From positions 124,001 to 188,000 of the forward strand of contig CBDDBH010000032.1 of assembly GCA_965225625.1 (NCBI GenBank): 64,000 bases of DNA. Direction: 5' to 3'. The translations under genes and the position numbers were made by a program. This stretch comes from CBDDBH01 sp965225625 (GTDB lineage Bacteria > Pseudomonadota > Gammaproteobacteria > JADZEE01). Below are positions 51,762-60,489 of this stretch, piece after piece (positions within the stretch are counted from its first letter, which is position 1; each line of letters starts with the position of its first letter). Under the pieces are notes generated by a model. That model ran no database searches. It worked only from the letters and a program-made list of their open reading frames with translations, and was not told the origin of the DNA.

Positions 51762-52190
51762 ATGTCGCCGCCGATTGAAGCGAAGCCGACCGGATTGCCG
51801 CGGCGATTGGCCGCGATCGCCTACGACTCGTTCATATTGGTCTCGATCTGGTTTGTGGGGACAATACCGGTAGTGTTGATCAGTAGCGGCGAAGCCGTCC
51901 CCGCCAATCATCCGCTGTATCAAATGTATTTACTAACGTGCTCGGCACTGTATTTCATCTGGCCGTGGACTCACGGCGGTCAGACACTTGGCATGCGCAG
52001 TTGGCGTGTACGGGTATGCAGCGAGAGTGGTGGCCCTGTCTGCGCAAGTGCTGCGTTATTGCGTTTCGCGCTGGCGACGCTCTCGTGGTTGGCATTCGGG
52101 CTGGGCTTTCTTGCCGCGCTCGTGGATTCAGAACAACGCAGTTGGCACGACCGCTGGACGCATACGCGATTGATTACTGAGTCAACGTAA
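51762..52190 (+). CDS. RDD-family membrane protein
   Basis: 142 residues with about three to four membrane segments. The RDD motifs are LPRRLAAIAYDSFILVS near the N-terminus (Arg-Asp pair) and RSWHDRWTHTRLI at the C-terminus (Asp), with GGQTLGMRSWRVRV in between. RDD proteins are small inner-membrane proteins, some linked to ion transport. The 3' end overlaps that of convergent lptG by 17 bp. Confidence 0.88.
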   Translation: MSPPIEAKPTGLPRRLAAIAYDSFILVSIWFVGTIPVVLISSGEAVPANHPLYQMYLLTCSALYFIWPWTHGGQTLGMRSWRVRVCSESGGPVCASAALLRFALATLSWLAFGLGFLAALVDSEQRSWHDRWTHTRLITEST

Positions 52191-53286
52191 CCGGCATATT
52201 CGCGACGTTGCTGCGGGGTATGCGCGTCATTCGATAAAGCATGACCGTCGCAATCATCAATGTTGCGACGGTTGGAAACATAGCGCTGAACGCGGCATTC
52301 AGCTTATAAACCACACCAATGTGCGCAGCCGCCTGATTGAGAATGTGAAACGTAAGTCCTATAAAGCAGCCGACAACGATTCGCTGACCAACGGTGACGT
52401 TGCGCCGTGAGCCAATAACCATCGGAATAGCTAGTAACACCATAGCGCCGGTTGCGAGCGGATAGATCATTTTGCTCCACAACGCTTGCTCGTAACGGCG
52501 CGTCTCCTGGCCGTTGGAGCGCAAATAGCGGATGTATCGAATCAGATCATAGCTGGCCAGGCTATTGGGTTTGATCACCACCATGTTGATCAGATCTGGG
52601 CGCAGCAAAGACTCCCATGCGGCTTTTGATATTCGGCGTTGCAGCACCTGCGACTCCTCGATAATCGTCTGTGCAATTCCCTCCAGTATCCATTGGCCCT
52701 CCTCATACTTCGCCTGGCGTGCATAGGTGCTGACTTTGAGACGGTTTTGTTCGTCAAATTCGTAAATATAAATGTCCTGAACACGGTTACCTGGCAATAC
52801 GGTCCTGATGTTGATGTAGCTGCGGGCATCGCGGGCCCAGAATCCGTTGCGCGTCTTCAATGCAATTTGATCGGAGATTGCAACAGAGCGGTAGAGCCTC
52901 GCCCACTGCTGGGCCGGCGGCGACACGAACTCACCGATAATAACGGCCAGTACCATCACTAAAGCCCCTGCCTTCATGATCGAGGCGACCATACGCCAGA
53001 AGGAAACGCCGGCGCTGCGCATAACGGCGACTTCGCTGTTGCTGACCAACGCACCGATACCGACCAAGCTGCCGATTAGGGCACCCATAGGAAAGAGGTC
53101 GTATGTAATCCGCGGCATGCTGAAAAGGACGTAGCGAAAGATCGCCGCCAGACCATAGCGGCCACGGCCGAGATCTTCTAACTGATCAATGAAAGAGAAA
53201 AACGAAAAAACGCCGACCAATATAAACAATACTACGAGGATCGCGCCAATGACTGTTTTGCCAATATAGCGATCGAGGATCTTCAT
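52174..53286 (-). CDS. lptG: LPS export ABC transporter permease LptG
   Basis: 370 residues. LptG is one of the two permeases of the LptB2FG complex that pulls lipopolysaccharide out of the inner membrane. The start MKILDRYIGKTVIGAIL is highly characteristic. The N-terminal membrane helices, a periplasmic beta-jellyroll (about 140-265) and three C-terminal helices are in order; the coupling helix region SEVAVMRSAGVSFWRMV is clear. LptF normally precedes it, but here only 236 non-coding bases separate lptG from divergent pepA. Confidence 0.96.
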   Translation of the reverse strand: MKILDRYIGKTVIGAILVVLFILVGVFSFFSFIDQLEDLGRGRYGLAAIFRYVLFSMPRITYDLFPMGALIGSLVGIGALVSNSEVAVMRSAGVSFWRMVASIMKAGALVMVLAVIIGEFVSPPAQQWARLYRSVAISDQIALKTRNGFWARDARSYINIRTVLPGNRVQDIYIYEFDEQNRLKVSTYARQAKYEEGQWILEGIAQTIIEESQVLQRRISKAAWESLLRPDLINMVVIKPNSLASYDLIRYIRYLRSNGQETRRYEQALWSKMIYPLATGAMVLLAIPMVIGSRRNVTVGQRIVVGCFIGLTFHILNQAAAHIGVVYKLNAAFSAMFPTVATLMIATVMLYRMTRIPRSNVANMPVTLTQ

Positions 53287-53522
53287 GGCCGCGAACCCGA
53301 ATCAACTGAGCGCCAAGCCGCGGGCTGCTTTGCGTGATTTAGCACAAACGAATACACTTGATATACGCGATAGCGGTGATCAATCACGCCCGGTCGCGAC
53401 GAAACCGGTTTGGATGCGGGCCTTGATCGCAGACGCTGCACACGCAAGTTTGCATTCCTACCCCCTACAGAGCCGACCACCAACAGCATATCGCATTTAA
53501 GTCACAGCAACGGATAAAAACA

Positions 53523-55010
53523 ATGGATTTCAGCACGAAAACAGGAAACCCACTCAAATACAAAACCGCGTGTCTGGTAGTGGCTTCGGGCGTGGGGCAA
53601 CACACGACAGCAACTGCTCGCCTGTTGAACAGCCGTAGCCGCGATCTACTTACGCGGCTACGGCGACAGGGTGACTTCAGCGGCGCTTTGGGGCAGACAG
53701 TCATGCTTCACGATGTCGCTGGGGTCAGCGCCGAGCGAGTCTTACTGATCGGCTGCGGTAAGCAACGGGAGTTCGATGCGACGCGGTTCCGCAAAATGAT
53801 AAGCGCAGCAATGCGCAAGGTTAGCGAAAGCGGCGCACGCGATGCGATCTTATGTACAACCGAGTTGCTCGTTAATGACTGTGACAGTTACTGGAAAGTC
53901 CGTCAGGCGGTCGAACTCACCGAAGCGGCCGGCTACCGTTTTGATACGATGAAAAGCAAAAAGCCGAAACGCCCCGTGTTGCGCAAAGTATCACTGCATG
54001 TGGCGGACGGCGAAGATACGCCGCTGACCAAGCAGGCGGAAGTAGACGGTAAGGCCTTCGCCAATGGGGCTGCTTTCATGCGGGATCTCGCCAACCTGCC
54101 CGCCAATTATTGCACCCCGAGCTTCCTCGCGGAGCAGGCACGCGCAATCGGCGCCTCGGATGGGGCACTGAAAGTGCGGGTGTTGGAAGAAGCACAAATG
54201 CGCGAACTCGGAATGGGCGCACTATTGGCCGTGTCCCAGGGCAGCCGCCAGCCCGCAAAGCTGATTGTTCTCGAATATCGCGGAGGCCCGCAAGATCAAG
54301 CGCCAATTGCGCTGATCGGTAAAGGCGTGACCTTCGATTCCGGCGGAATTTCAATCAAGCCTCCCGGCGCGATGGACGAAATGAAATTCGATATGTCCGG
54401 TGCAGCAAGCGTACTCGGGACGTTTGTGGCGTTGACACAATTACAGCTGCCACTGAATGTAGTGGGTGTCGTCCCGGCAACGGAGAACCTACCAGATGGC
54501 GAGGCGATCAAACCCGGAGATATCGTGACCTCGATGTCAGGGCAAACCATAGAGATATTGAACACGGATGCTGAGGGGCGACTTATCCTGTGTGACGCAA
54601 TGACCTATGTGGAACAGTTCAAACCACGCGCCGTAATCGACATCGCAACCCTAACGGGCGCGTGCGTTGTTGCACTGGGCAGCCATGCCATGGGCCTGTT
54701 CAGCAGCGACGACGAACTCGCCAATGCGCTGCTGGATGCCGGCGAATTCAGTGGCGACCGTGCTTGGCGCATGCCGCTATGGGACGAATACCAGGAACAG
54801 ATTAAGAGTCCGTTTGCCGATATCGCCAACGTTGGCGGCCGTGAAGCGGGCTCGATCACCGCCGCCTGCTTTCTGTCACGGTTCGCCGGCAACTTTCGCT
54901 GGGCGCACCTCGACATCGCGGGGGTGGCGTATCGGGGTGGCAAGAACAAAGGTTCAACGGGGCGCCCGGTAGCCTTATTAGTGCAATACCTGATCGACAA
55001 TTGCGCCTAG
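53523..55010 (+). CDS. pepA: Leucyl aminopeptidase PepA
   Basis: 495 residues. M17 zinc aminopeptidase, also a DNA-binding regulator in enterics. The catalytic region contains IGKGVTFDSGGISIKP (metal Lys/Asp), MKFDMSGAASVLG, and the signature NTDAEGRLILCDA (about 347-359). The N-terminal macro-like domain covers about 1-160. It overlaps holC by 10 bp, forming the usual pepA-holC-valS order. Confidence 0.98.
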   Translation: MDFSTKTGNPLKYKTACLVVASGVGQHTTATARLLNSRSRDLLTRLRRQGDFSGALGQTVMLHDVAGVSAERVLLIGCGKQREFDATRFRKMISAAMRKVSESGARDAILCTTELLVNDCDSYWKVRQAVELTEAAGYRFDTMKSKKPKRPVLRKVSLHVADGEDTPLTKQAEVDGKAFANGAAFMRDLANLPANYCTPSFLAEQARAIGASDGALKVRVLEEAQMRELGMGALLAVSQGSRQPAKLIVLEYRGGPQDQAPIALIGKGVTFDSGGISIKPPGAMDEMKFDMSGAASVLGTFVALTQLQLPLNVVGVVPATENLPDGEAIKPGDIVTSMSGQTIEILNTDAEGRLILCDAMTYVEQFKPRAVIDIATLTGACVVALGSHAMGLFSSDDELANALLDAGEFSGDRAWRMPLWDEYQEQIKSPFADIANVGGREAGSITAACFLSRFAGNFRWAHLDIAGVAYRGGKNKGSTGRPVALLVQYLIDNCA

Positions 55011-55447
55011 CTCGAATCGATTTTTACGTACTGTCGGCGGACGGCGCCGAAGATCCGGATCGGCTCAGCTGCAGACTGACGTCCAAAGCTTTCGACCAAG
55101 GAATGTCAGTGTTCGTTCGGGTCAACTCGCCTGAACGGGGCGCACGACTTGACGAGCTGTTATGGACATTTCGCGACATCAGTTTCATCCCGCACAGCCG
55201 CACCGAGGCCAAGGATGCGTCAGGGGCACCTGTGCTGATTGGCAGCACTTTGCAAGATGGCCATAGCATGGACGTGCTCGTGAACCTCGACCATCCGGTA
55301 CCGACGAATTTCAGCGATTTCGAGCGGGTTATCGAGATCGTACCGGGTACGGGCGAAGGACGTGACGCCGCTCGCGAGCGTTATCGCTTTTATCAAGACC
55401 AGGGTTACACCCCGGCAACGCACAATCTCGGAGACACAAGTGGCTAA
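55001..55447 (+). CDS. holC: DNA polymerase III chi subunit HolC
   Basis: 148 residues from a TTG at 55001 within the pepA end. Chi bridges the clamp-loader psi subunit and SSB. Typical features: RIDFYVLSADG, a Lys/Gln-rich first helix (LTSKAFDQGMSVFVRV), LDELLWTFRDISFIPHS and a C-terminal RYRFYQDQGY. It overlaps the GTG start of the valS frame by 8 bp. Confidence 0.95.
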   Translation: MRLARIDFYVLSADGAEDPDRLSCRLTSKAFDQGMSVFVRVNSPERGARLDELLWTFRDISFIPHSRTEAKDASGAPVLIGSTLQDGHSMDVLVNLDHPVPTNFSDFERVIEIVPGTGEGRDAARERYRFYQDQGYTPATHNLGDTSG

Positions 55448-58400
55448 TCGCGATGCCAGCTCTGGTCAGCCCGGGGACAAACCCGAACTGGACAAAGAAG
55501 TCGAAGAGCTCAACGGTCTGATCGACCGGCAACTCGGACCAGCGCACTCCGAACCTGCCGGCGCCGACGACTACGAGGATCTACCGATATTGGACGAAGT
55601 CGTACTACCGGGAGAGACGCTGCCGCTGGATTTTTCACCGCCAAGTGAGTCCGATGAGCCGGCCGAGACGTCCGCCACATCCGTTGATCCGGCATTGCTT
55701 GCGCAGCTAGTCAATGAACTGCGCGGGATCTTCGACGATGGCTTAGCGGCGATCTCCGAACAAGCGCGCTCGACCATCGCCAGTGAGGTGCAGACGCAGC
55801 TCGCCGCCGCACTGAACGGCCCGCAACAACTGTCGTTGCAGGATACATCCGAGCTCACCGAGGCGGCGGCCAAGACGGCGCCGGAGCCAGCGGAGCCCGA
55901 AGACGGTGCGCCCATTGCCAAGCTGTACGACCCGCACAGTATCGAGCAGGCGCTCTACCAGCAGTGGGAAGCCGCCGGTCATTTTCAACCGCAAGGCGGA
56001 TCCCGCCCGTATTGCATCGCGCTACCACCGCCCAACGTCACCGGTAGTCTACACATGGGGCACGCGTTTCAAGACACGTTGATGGACACCCTTATTCGCT
56101 ATCATCGAATGCTCGGGGACAACACCTTGTGGCAATGCGGGACCGACCACGCCGGCATCGCAACCCAGATCGTAGTTGAACGGCAGCTTGCCGAACAAGG
56201 GCTTGACCGCCAACAACTGGGTCGCGAGCGTTTCGTGGAGCAGGTGTGGAAATGGAAACAACAATCCGGCGGCATCATCACACAGCAGCTTCGTCGGATG
56301 GGAACATCCATGGATTGGACGCGCGAGCGTTTCACGCTGGAGCCCGCTTTGTCACGCGCCGTTACAGAAGTTTTCGTGCGTCTATACGAGGAGGGGCTCA
56401 TTTACAGAGGCACCCGCCTGGTTAACTGGGATCCCGTTCTGCATACCGCAATCTCGGATCTGGAGGTCGTCGCCGAAGAAGAGCAAGGCAGTCTCTGGCA
56501 TATACGCTATCCGTTCGTAGAAGATGACGGTCACCTGGTGGTCGCGACTACTCGCCCGGAAACAATGCTGGGCGACGTTGCCGTCGCCGTGAACCCGCAA
56601 GACGAACGCTTCCAAGCATTGGTCGGGCGCAAGGTACATTTGCCACTCACCGGCAAGCAGATCCCGATAATCGCCGACGATTACGTGGACAAGGAATTCG
56701 GTTCCGGCTGCGTCAAAATAACCCCTGCACACGACTTTAACGATTATGAGGTCGGCGAACGCCACGGTTTAGAGCCGATTAATATATTTACCGACGGGGC
56801 CGCCATTAACTCAAACGGTCCTGAAACTTATCAGGGATTGGACCGCTACGAAGCACGCAAACGCATCGTCGCGGATCTCGAAGCACAATCGTTGATAGAG
56901 AGAATCGACGCGCATAAGCTTGTCGTGCCGCGCGGTGACCGCTCGCAAACGGTCATCGAACCCTATCTTACCCAACAGTGGTATGTGCGTGCGCAAAGTC
57001 TCGCTGAACCCGCGATCCGCGCAGTAGAAACCGGCAAGATTAAATTCGTACCGCAGAACTGGGAGAAAACCTACTTTGAATGGATGCGCAACATTCAAGA
57101 TTGGTGCATCAGCCGCCAGCTCTGGTGGGGGCATCGAATTCCGGCGTGGTATGACGAAGAGGGCAAAGTATACGTCGGACGCTCGGAGTCGCAGACGCGC
57201 GAGCGCCACGCTCTAAGCGATGATCTGATACTGCACCAGGATCCGGATGTATTGGATACCTGGTTTTCGTCGGGCTTGTGGCCATTTTCGACACTCGGCT
57301 GGCCCGACGAAACCCCTGAACTAAAGACTTTCTACCCCACCAATGTTCTAGTCACGGGCTTTGACATCATTTTCTTTTGGGTTGCGCGGATGATCATGCT
57401 CGGTCTGAAGTTTATGGACGACGTGCCTTTCAAGGAAGTGTATATCCATGGGCTGGTGCGCGACGCAGATGGACAGAAGATGTCCAAGTCCAAGGGTAAC
57501 ATTCTCGATCCCATCGATCTCATAGACGGAATCGAGCTTGAGGCACTGGTTACAAAGCGCACGAGCAACCTTATGCGGCCGCAGGACGCAGAAAAAATCG
57601 AGCGCGCCACGCGCAAACAATTCCCAAATGGCATTGAAAGCTACGGAACAGACGCACTGCGCTTTACGTTTGCGTCACTGGCGACACAGGGACGGGATAT
57701 TCGTTTCGATGTCGGGCGGGTGCAGGGGAATCGGAATTTCTGTAACAAGCTTTGGAATGCCGCGCGCTATGTGTTGATTACGCTGGAGGCGCACGACTAC
57801 GCCGACAATGGCGCGAATGTGGAACTTGGCCTCGCCGAGCGCTGGATCCAGGCGCTGTGGCAGCAACACCTGAGCGAGATCATTGAGGGCTTTGGTGGCT
57901 ATCGCTTCGATCTCGCGGCGCAATCCTTCTACGAATTCTGTTGGGACGAATATTGCGATTGGTACCTGGAACTGTCCAAGACAGTGCTGAACGATGACAG
58001 CGCAAGTGCCGCGGCAAAGCAGGGTGTTTGTCGAACGCTGGTTAACACACTGGAGTCGATGTTACGAGCCGCGCACCCGTTGATGCCGTTCATTAGCGAA
58101 GAGATCTGGCGCAGAGTTGCGCCCCTGGCAGGTGCCGAAGGTGACAGTATTTCGATTCAGCGCTATCCGCAACCTGATGCCTCACTTCTCGATGATGACG
58201 CCATACAGGAGTTCGGATGGTTGAAAAACTTCGTGCTCGGCGTACGCCGCATTCGTGCGGAGCAGAACATAGCTCCGGGAAAACCGCTACAGGTTCTGGT
58301 TCATGGGGGCGACGATAATGAGCGGCGTTGGCTGCAGGCAAACCAGGATACCATTACACGGCTGGCACGTATTAGTACCTTAAATCGCATCAAACCAGAT

Positions 58401-58679
58401 ATGGCCCCCGATGCGGCGACCGCGCTAGCGGGCAACAGCACGCTATTAATACCGTTGGCAGATTTCATAGATCCAGTAATAGAAAGCGAGCGATTGGAAA
58501 AAGAAATAGCAAAACACGAACAAGCCATTGAGCGTAGCGCTGCAAAACTTGCCAATCCAAAATTCGTCGACCGCGCACCAGCGGATGTCGTCGATAGGGA
58601 ACGCGAGCGTCATCACAAGCTCGAGGATGCACTGACACGTCTGCGCGCTCAACTTGAACGCATGAATACCTTGCGTTGA
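55440..58679 (+). CDS. valS: Valyl-tRNA synthetase with an N-terminal extension
   Basis: 1079 residues from GTG 55440; ValRS is usually about 950. The synthetase proper begins near residue 160 (KLYDPHSIEQALYQQWE), with HIGH as HMGH at 205-208 (PPNVTGSLHMGHAF), KMSKSKGN, the editing domain (TTRPETMLGD) and a C-terminal coiled coil. The first about 158 residues are acidic and Ala-rich, with DLPILDEVVLPGE near 47-59 and a predicted helix at 84-125. That stretch resembles the small separate protein often encoded between holC and valS (a D-L/I-P-x-L-x-E-V-V motif). No stop or usable start separates the two here, so they look fused. Confidence 0.95.
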   Translation: MANRDASSGQPGDKPELDKEVEELNGLIDRQLGPAHSEPAGADDYEDLPILDEVVLPGETLPLDFSPPSESDEPAETSATSVDPALLAQLVNELRGIFDDGLAAISEQARSTIASEVQTQLAAALNGPQQLSLQDTSELTEAAAKTAPEPAEPEDGAPIAKLYDPHSIEQALYQQWEAAGHFQPQGGSRPYCIALPPPNVTGSLHMGHAFQDTLMDTLIRYHRMLGDNTLWQCGTDHAGIATQIVVERQLAEQGLDRQQLGRERFVEQVWKWKQQSGGIITQQLRRMGTSMDWTRERFTLEPALSRAVTEVFVRLYEEGLIYRGTRLVNWDPVLHTAISDLEVVAEEEQGSLWHIRYPFVEDDGHLVVATTRPETMLGDVAVAVNPQDERFQALVGRKVHLPLTGKQIPIIADDYVDKEFGSGCVKITPAHDFNDYEVGERHGLEPINIFTDGAAINSNGPETYQGLDRYEARKRIVADLEAQSLIERIDAHKLVVPRGDRSQTVIEPYLTQQWYVRAQSLAEPAIRAVETGKIKFVPQNWEKTYFEWMRNIQDWCISRQLWWGHRIPAWYDEEGKVYVGRSESQTRERHALSDDLILHQDPDVLDTWFSSGLWPFSTLGWPDETPELKTFYPTNVLVTGFDIIFFWVARMIMLGLKFMDDVPFKEVYIHGLVRDADGQKMSKSKGNILDPIDLIDGIELEALVTKRTSNLMRPQDAEKIERATRKQFPNGIESYGTDALRFTFASLATQGRDIRFDVGRVQGNRNFCNKLWNAARYVLITLEAHDYADNGANVELGLAERWIQALWQQHLSEIIEGFGGYRFDLAAQSFYEFCWDEYCDWYLELSKTVLNDDSASAAAKQGVCRTLVNTLESMLRAAHPLMPFISEEIWRRVAPLAGAEGDSISIQRYPQPDASLLDDDAIQEFGWLKNFVLGVRRIRAEQNIAPGKPLQVLVHGGDDNERRWLQANQDTITRLARISTLNRIKPDMAPDAATALAGNSTLLIPLADFIDPVIESERLEKEIAKHEQAIERSAAKLANPKFVDRAPADVVDRERERHHKLEDALTRLRAQLERMNTLR

Positions 58680-58700
58680 ACGTTACCGTGCGAGGTCTAC

Positions 58701-59427
58701 ATGTTTGAGCGATTGAAAGAGGACATTACCTGCGTGTTCGAGCGCGACCCCCGCGGCGCGCACGACGCTGGAAGTTTTGACCACCTATCCCGGTTTACAC
58801 GCTGTGTTGATGCACCGCATCAATCATTGGTGCTGGAAACGAGGACTAAAGTTACTCGCGCGTATGCTCGCCCACGTCGCCAGGTGGCTGACCGGCATCG
58901 AGATCCACCCAGGCGCGAGCATCGGTCGCCGCTTTTTTATCGATCACGGCATGGGCGTTGTCATTGGCGAGACCTCCGAGATCGCCGATGACTGCACGAT
59001 CTACCATGGTGTTACGCTCGGCGGCACCTCGTGGCAGAAGGGAAAACGCCATCCCACGTTACAGAACAATGTAGTGGTGGGAACCGGCGCAAAGGTATTG
59101 GGCCCAATCGTGGTCGGCACAAACGCCCGCATAGGCTCAAATGCTGTGGTCGTGCGCGACGTACCCGAGGGCGCTACCGTGGTCGGGGTCCCCGGCAGAA
59201 TCGTCGACACACAAGCAGACAACGCTCGACGCAAATCCATGGCCGCCAAATTTGGATTCGAAGCCTACGCAACCACCCAGGACACGCCCGATCCGGTCAC
59301 GAGCGCACTCAACTCCATACTTGATCACCTGCATAAGCTGGAGGATGAGATCGCGCAGCTCAAGGGTTCCTCGTCCGCAGACGATCAGGAGTCGAAAGCG
59401 CCGCCGCAAGACTCCGGTAGGAAATAA
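58701..59427 (+). CDS. cysE: Serine O-acetyltransferase CysE, with an apparent +1 frameshift
   Basis: CysE acetylates serine for cysteine synthesis and often precedes isc/suf genes. The start MFERLKEDITCVFERD reads in the frame of 58701. The rest of the protein (PAARTTLEVLTTYPGLHAV, then left-handed hexapeptide repeats with GASIGRRFFIDHGMGVVIGE and HGVTLGGTSWQKGKRHPTL) is in another frame that ends at 59427. The switch is the five-C run 58748-58752; four C would restore one protein of about 241 residues, normal for the SrpH-type enzyme. The reason may be a sequencing or assembly insertion or a true mutation. Catalytic residues are in the intact part. Confidence 0.9.
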
Positions 59428-59428
59428 G

Positions 59429-59455
59429 GCGAAAGCCGGATTATCCGGCATTCGC
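59429..59455. terminator. Hairpin after cysE
   Basis: GCCGGA (59435-59440) and TCCGGC (59444-59449) form a stem with loop TTA, extended by GCGAA/TTCGC across one mismatch. It directly follows the cysE stop. No T-run, so terminator function is uncertain. Confidence 0.35.
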
Positions 59456-59576
59456 GCCAATAAACTGCGGCAACTCGCCTCGGGCTGCCAGACCGCGCGC
59501 TTCATCGCCTCACAAGGCTCATCCGTAGTAATTTGATTATATTGAAGTTTCAGTACACTACAGGGCCTTGCCCTAA

Positions 59577-59607
59577 TTCTTGACTAAATTACTCAGTTAT
59601 GTAATTC
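59577..59607 (+). promoter_or_regulatory. iscR-type promoter with a type 1-like IscR operator
   Basis: TTGACT at 59580-59585 (-35) and TAATTC at 59602-59607 (possible -10, 16-bp spacer). The bases from 59579 read CTTGACTAAATTACTCAG and continue TTATG, matching well the E. coli iscR promoter operator (TTGACC-AATTTACTC-GG-AATG pattern). Repression by [2Fe-2S]-IscR at this site would give feedback control of the downstream iscR-suf genes. Confidence 0.6.
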
Positions 59608-59640
59608 TGCGACCCCCAAACGTGCCCAGGATGACCGGAA

Positions 59641-60138
59641 ATGAAGCTTACGACGCGTGGACGCTATGCGGTGACGGCGATGCTCGATCTGGCGTTACAC
59701 AGTGCCGACCAGCGACCCATAGCGCTTGCGGACATCTCTGCACGACAAGGCATCTCATTGTCCTATCTGGAGCAGTTGTTTGTAAGACTGCGGCGCGGCG
59801 ACCTGGTTTTAAGCGTTCGTGGGCCCGGTGGTGGATATCGTCTCGGCCGTTCGATTAGCGAAATATCAGTCGCCGAGGTCATTGACGCCGTGGATGAGTC
59901 CGTTGACGCAACGCGCTGCGCCGGACAGGAAAATTGTCAGAGCGAACACCGCTGCCTGACGCACGATTTGTGGACCGACTTGAGCGACCAAATTCGTGAA
60001 TTTTTGGGCGATATCAGCCTCGCAGAACTTGTCACGCGACGCAGCGTAATGACCGTATCGGCCCGCCAAGACAGTATGTCGCTGCAGCATCTGCGCAAAG
60101 AAATTTCAATCCCGGTCGTTAGCGAAGCAATAAGGTAA
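59641..60138 (+). CDS. iscR: IscR-type Rrf2 family [Fe-S] regulator
   Basis: 165 residues, ATG 59641. The Rrf2 winged helix begins MKLTTRGRYAVTAMLDLALH and includes ISLSYLEQLFVRLRRGDLV. The [2Fe-2S] ligands are three cysteines in RCAGQENCQSEHRCLTHDLW (near 92, 98 and 104), the IscR spacing. IscR senses Fe-S status and represses its own operon. It heads the suf genes, separated by a 5-bp gap from sufA. Confidence 0.96.
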   Translation: MKLTTRGRYAVTAMLDLALHSADQRPIALADISARQGISLSYLEQLFVRLRRGDLVLSVRGPGGGYRLGRSISEISVAEVIDAVDESVDATRCAGQENCQSEHRCLTHDLWTDLSDQIREFLGDISLAELVTRRSVMTVSARQDSMSLQHLRKEISIPVVSEAIR

Positions 60139-60143
60139 AAAAT

Positions 60144-60467
60144 ATGTCAATCACATTAACCGAAAACGCAGCATCCCACGTTAAACGTTTTCTCACTGAG
60201 ACCGGCAACGGTGATGGACTGCGCATAAAAGTCAAACCCACCGGCTGTTCGGGATTCATGTACGTGGTTGAACCCGTTGATGGCGTCACCAATACCGATC
60301 AGGTATTTGAATCACAAGGCGTGCGCCTGGTCGTGGATGACCAGAGCTTCCCACTACTGCAAGGTACCGAACTCGATTACACCCGCGAGGGCCTGAATGA
60401 GGGATTTAGATTCCACAATCCCAACGTCAAACAAACCTGCGGCTGCGGTGAGAGCTTCAGCATCTAG
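60144..60467 (+). CDS. sufA: Fe-S assembly A-type carrier (SufA/IscA family)
   Basis: 107 residues. HesB/IscA fold with the three conserved cysteines: GCSGF (near 35) and the C-terminal TCGCGESF pair. A-type carriers accept clusters from SufBCD or IscU and pass them to target proteins. Its place between iscR and sufB supports sufA. It is 22 bp before sufB. Confidence 0.92.
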   Translation: MSITLTENAASHVKRFLTETGNGDGLRIKVKPTGCSGFMYVVEPVDGVTNTDQVFESQGVRLVVDDQSFPLLQGTELDYTREGLNEGFRFHNPNVKQTCGCGESFSI

Positions 60468-60489
60468 CCCCAAATCGCTGGAGACCGAA

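Noticed and set aside
53287..53522. Remnant of lptF between lptG and pepA
   Set aside because: Both strands were read in this gap; the short frames show no LptF-like sequence or membrane segments.
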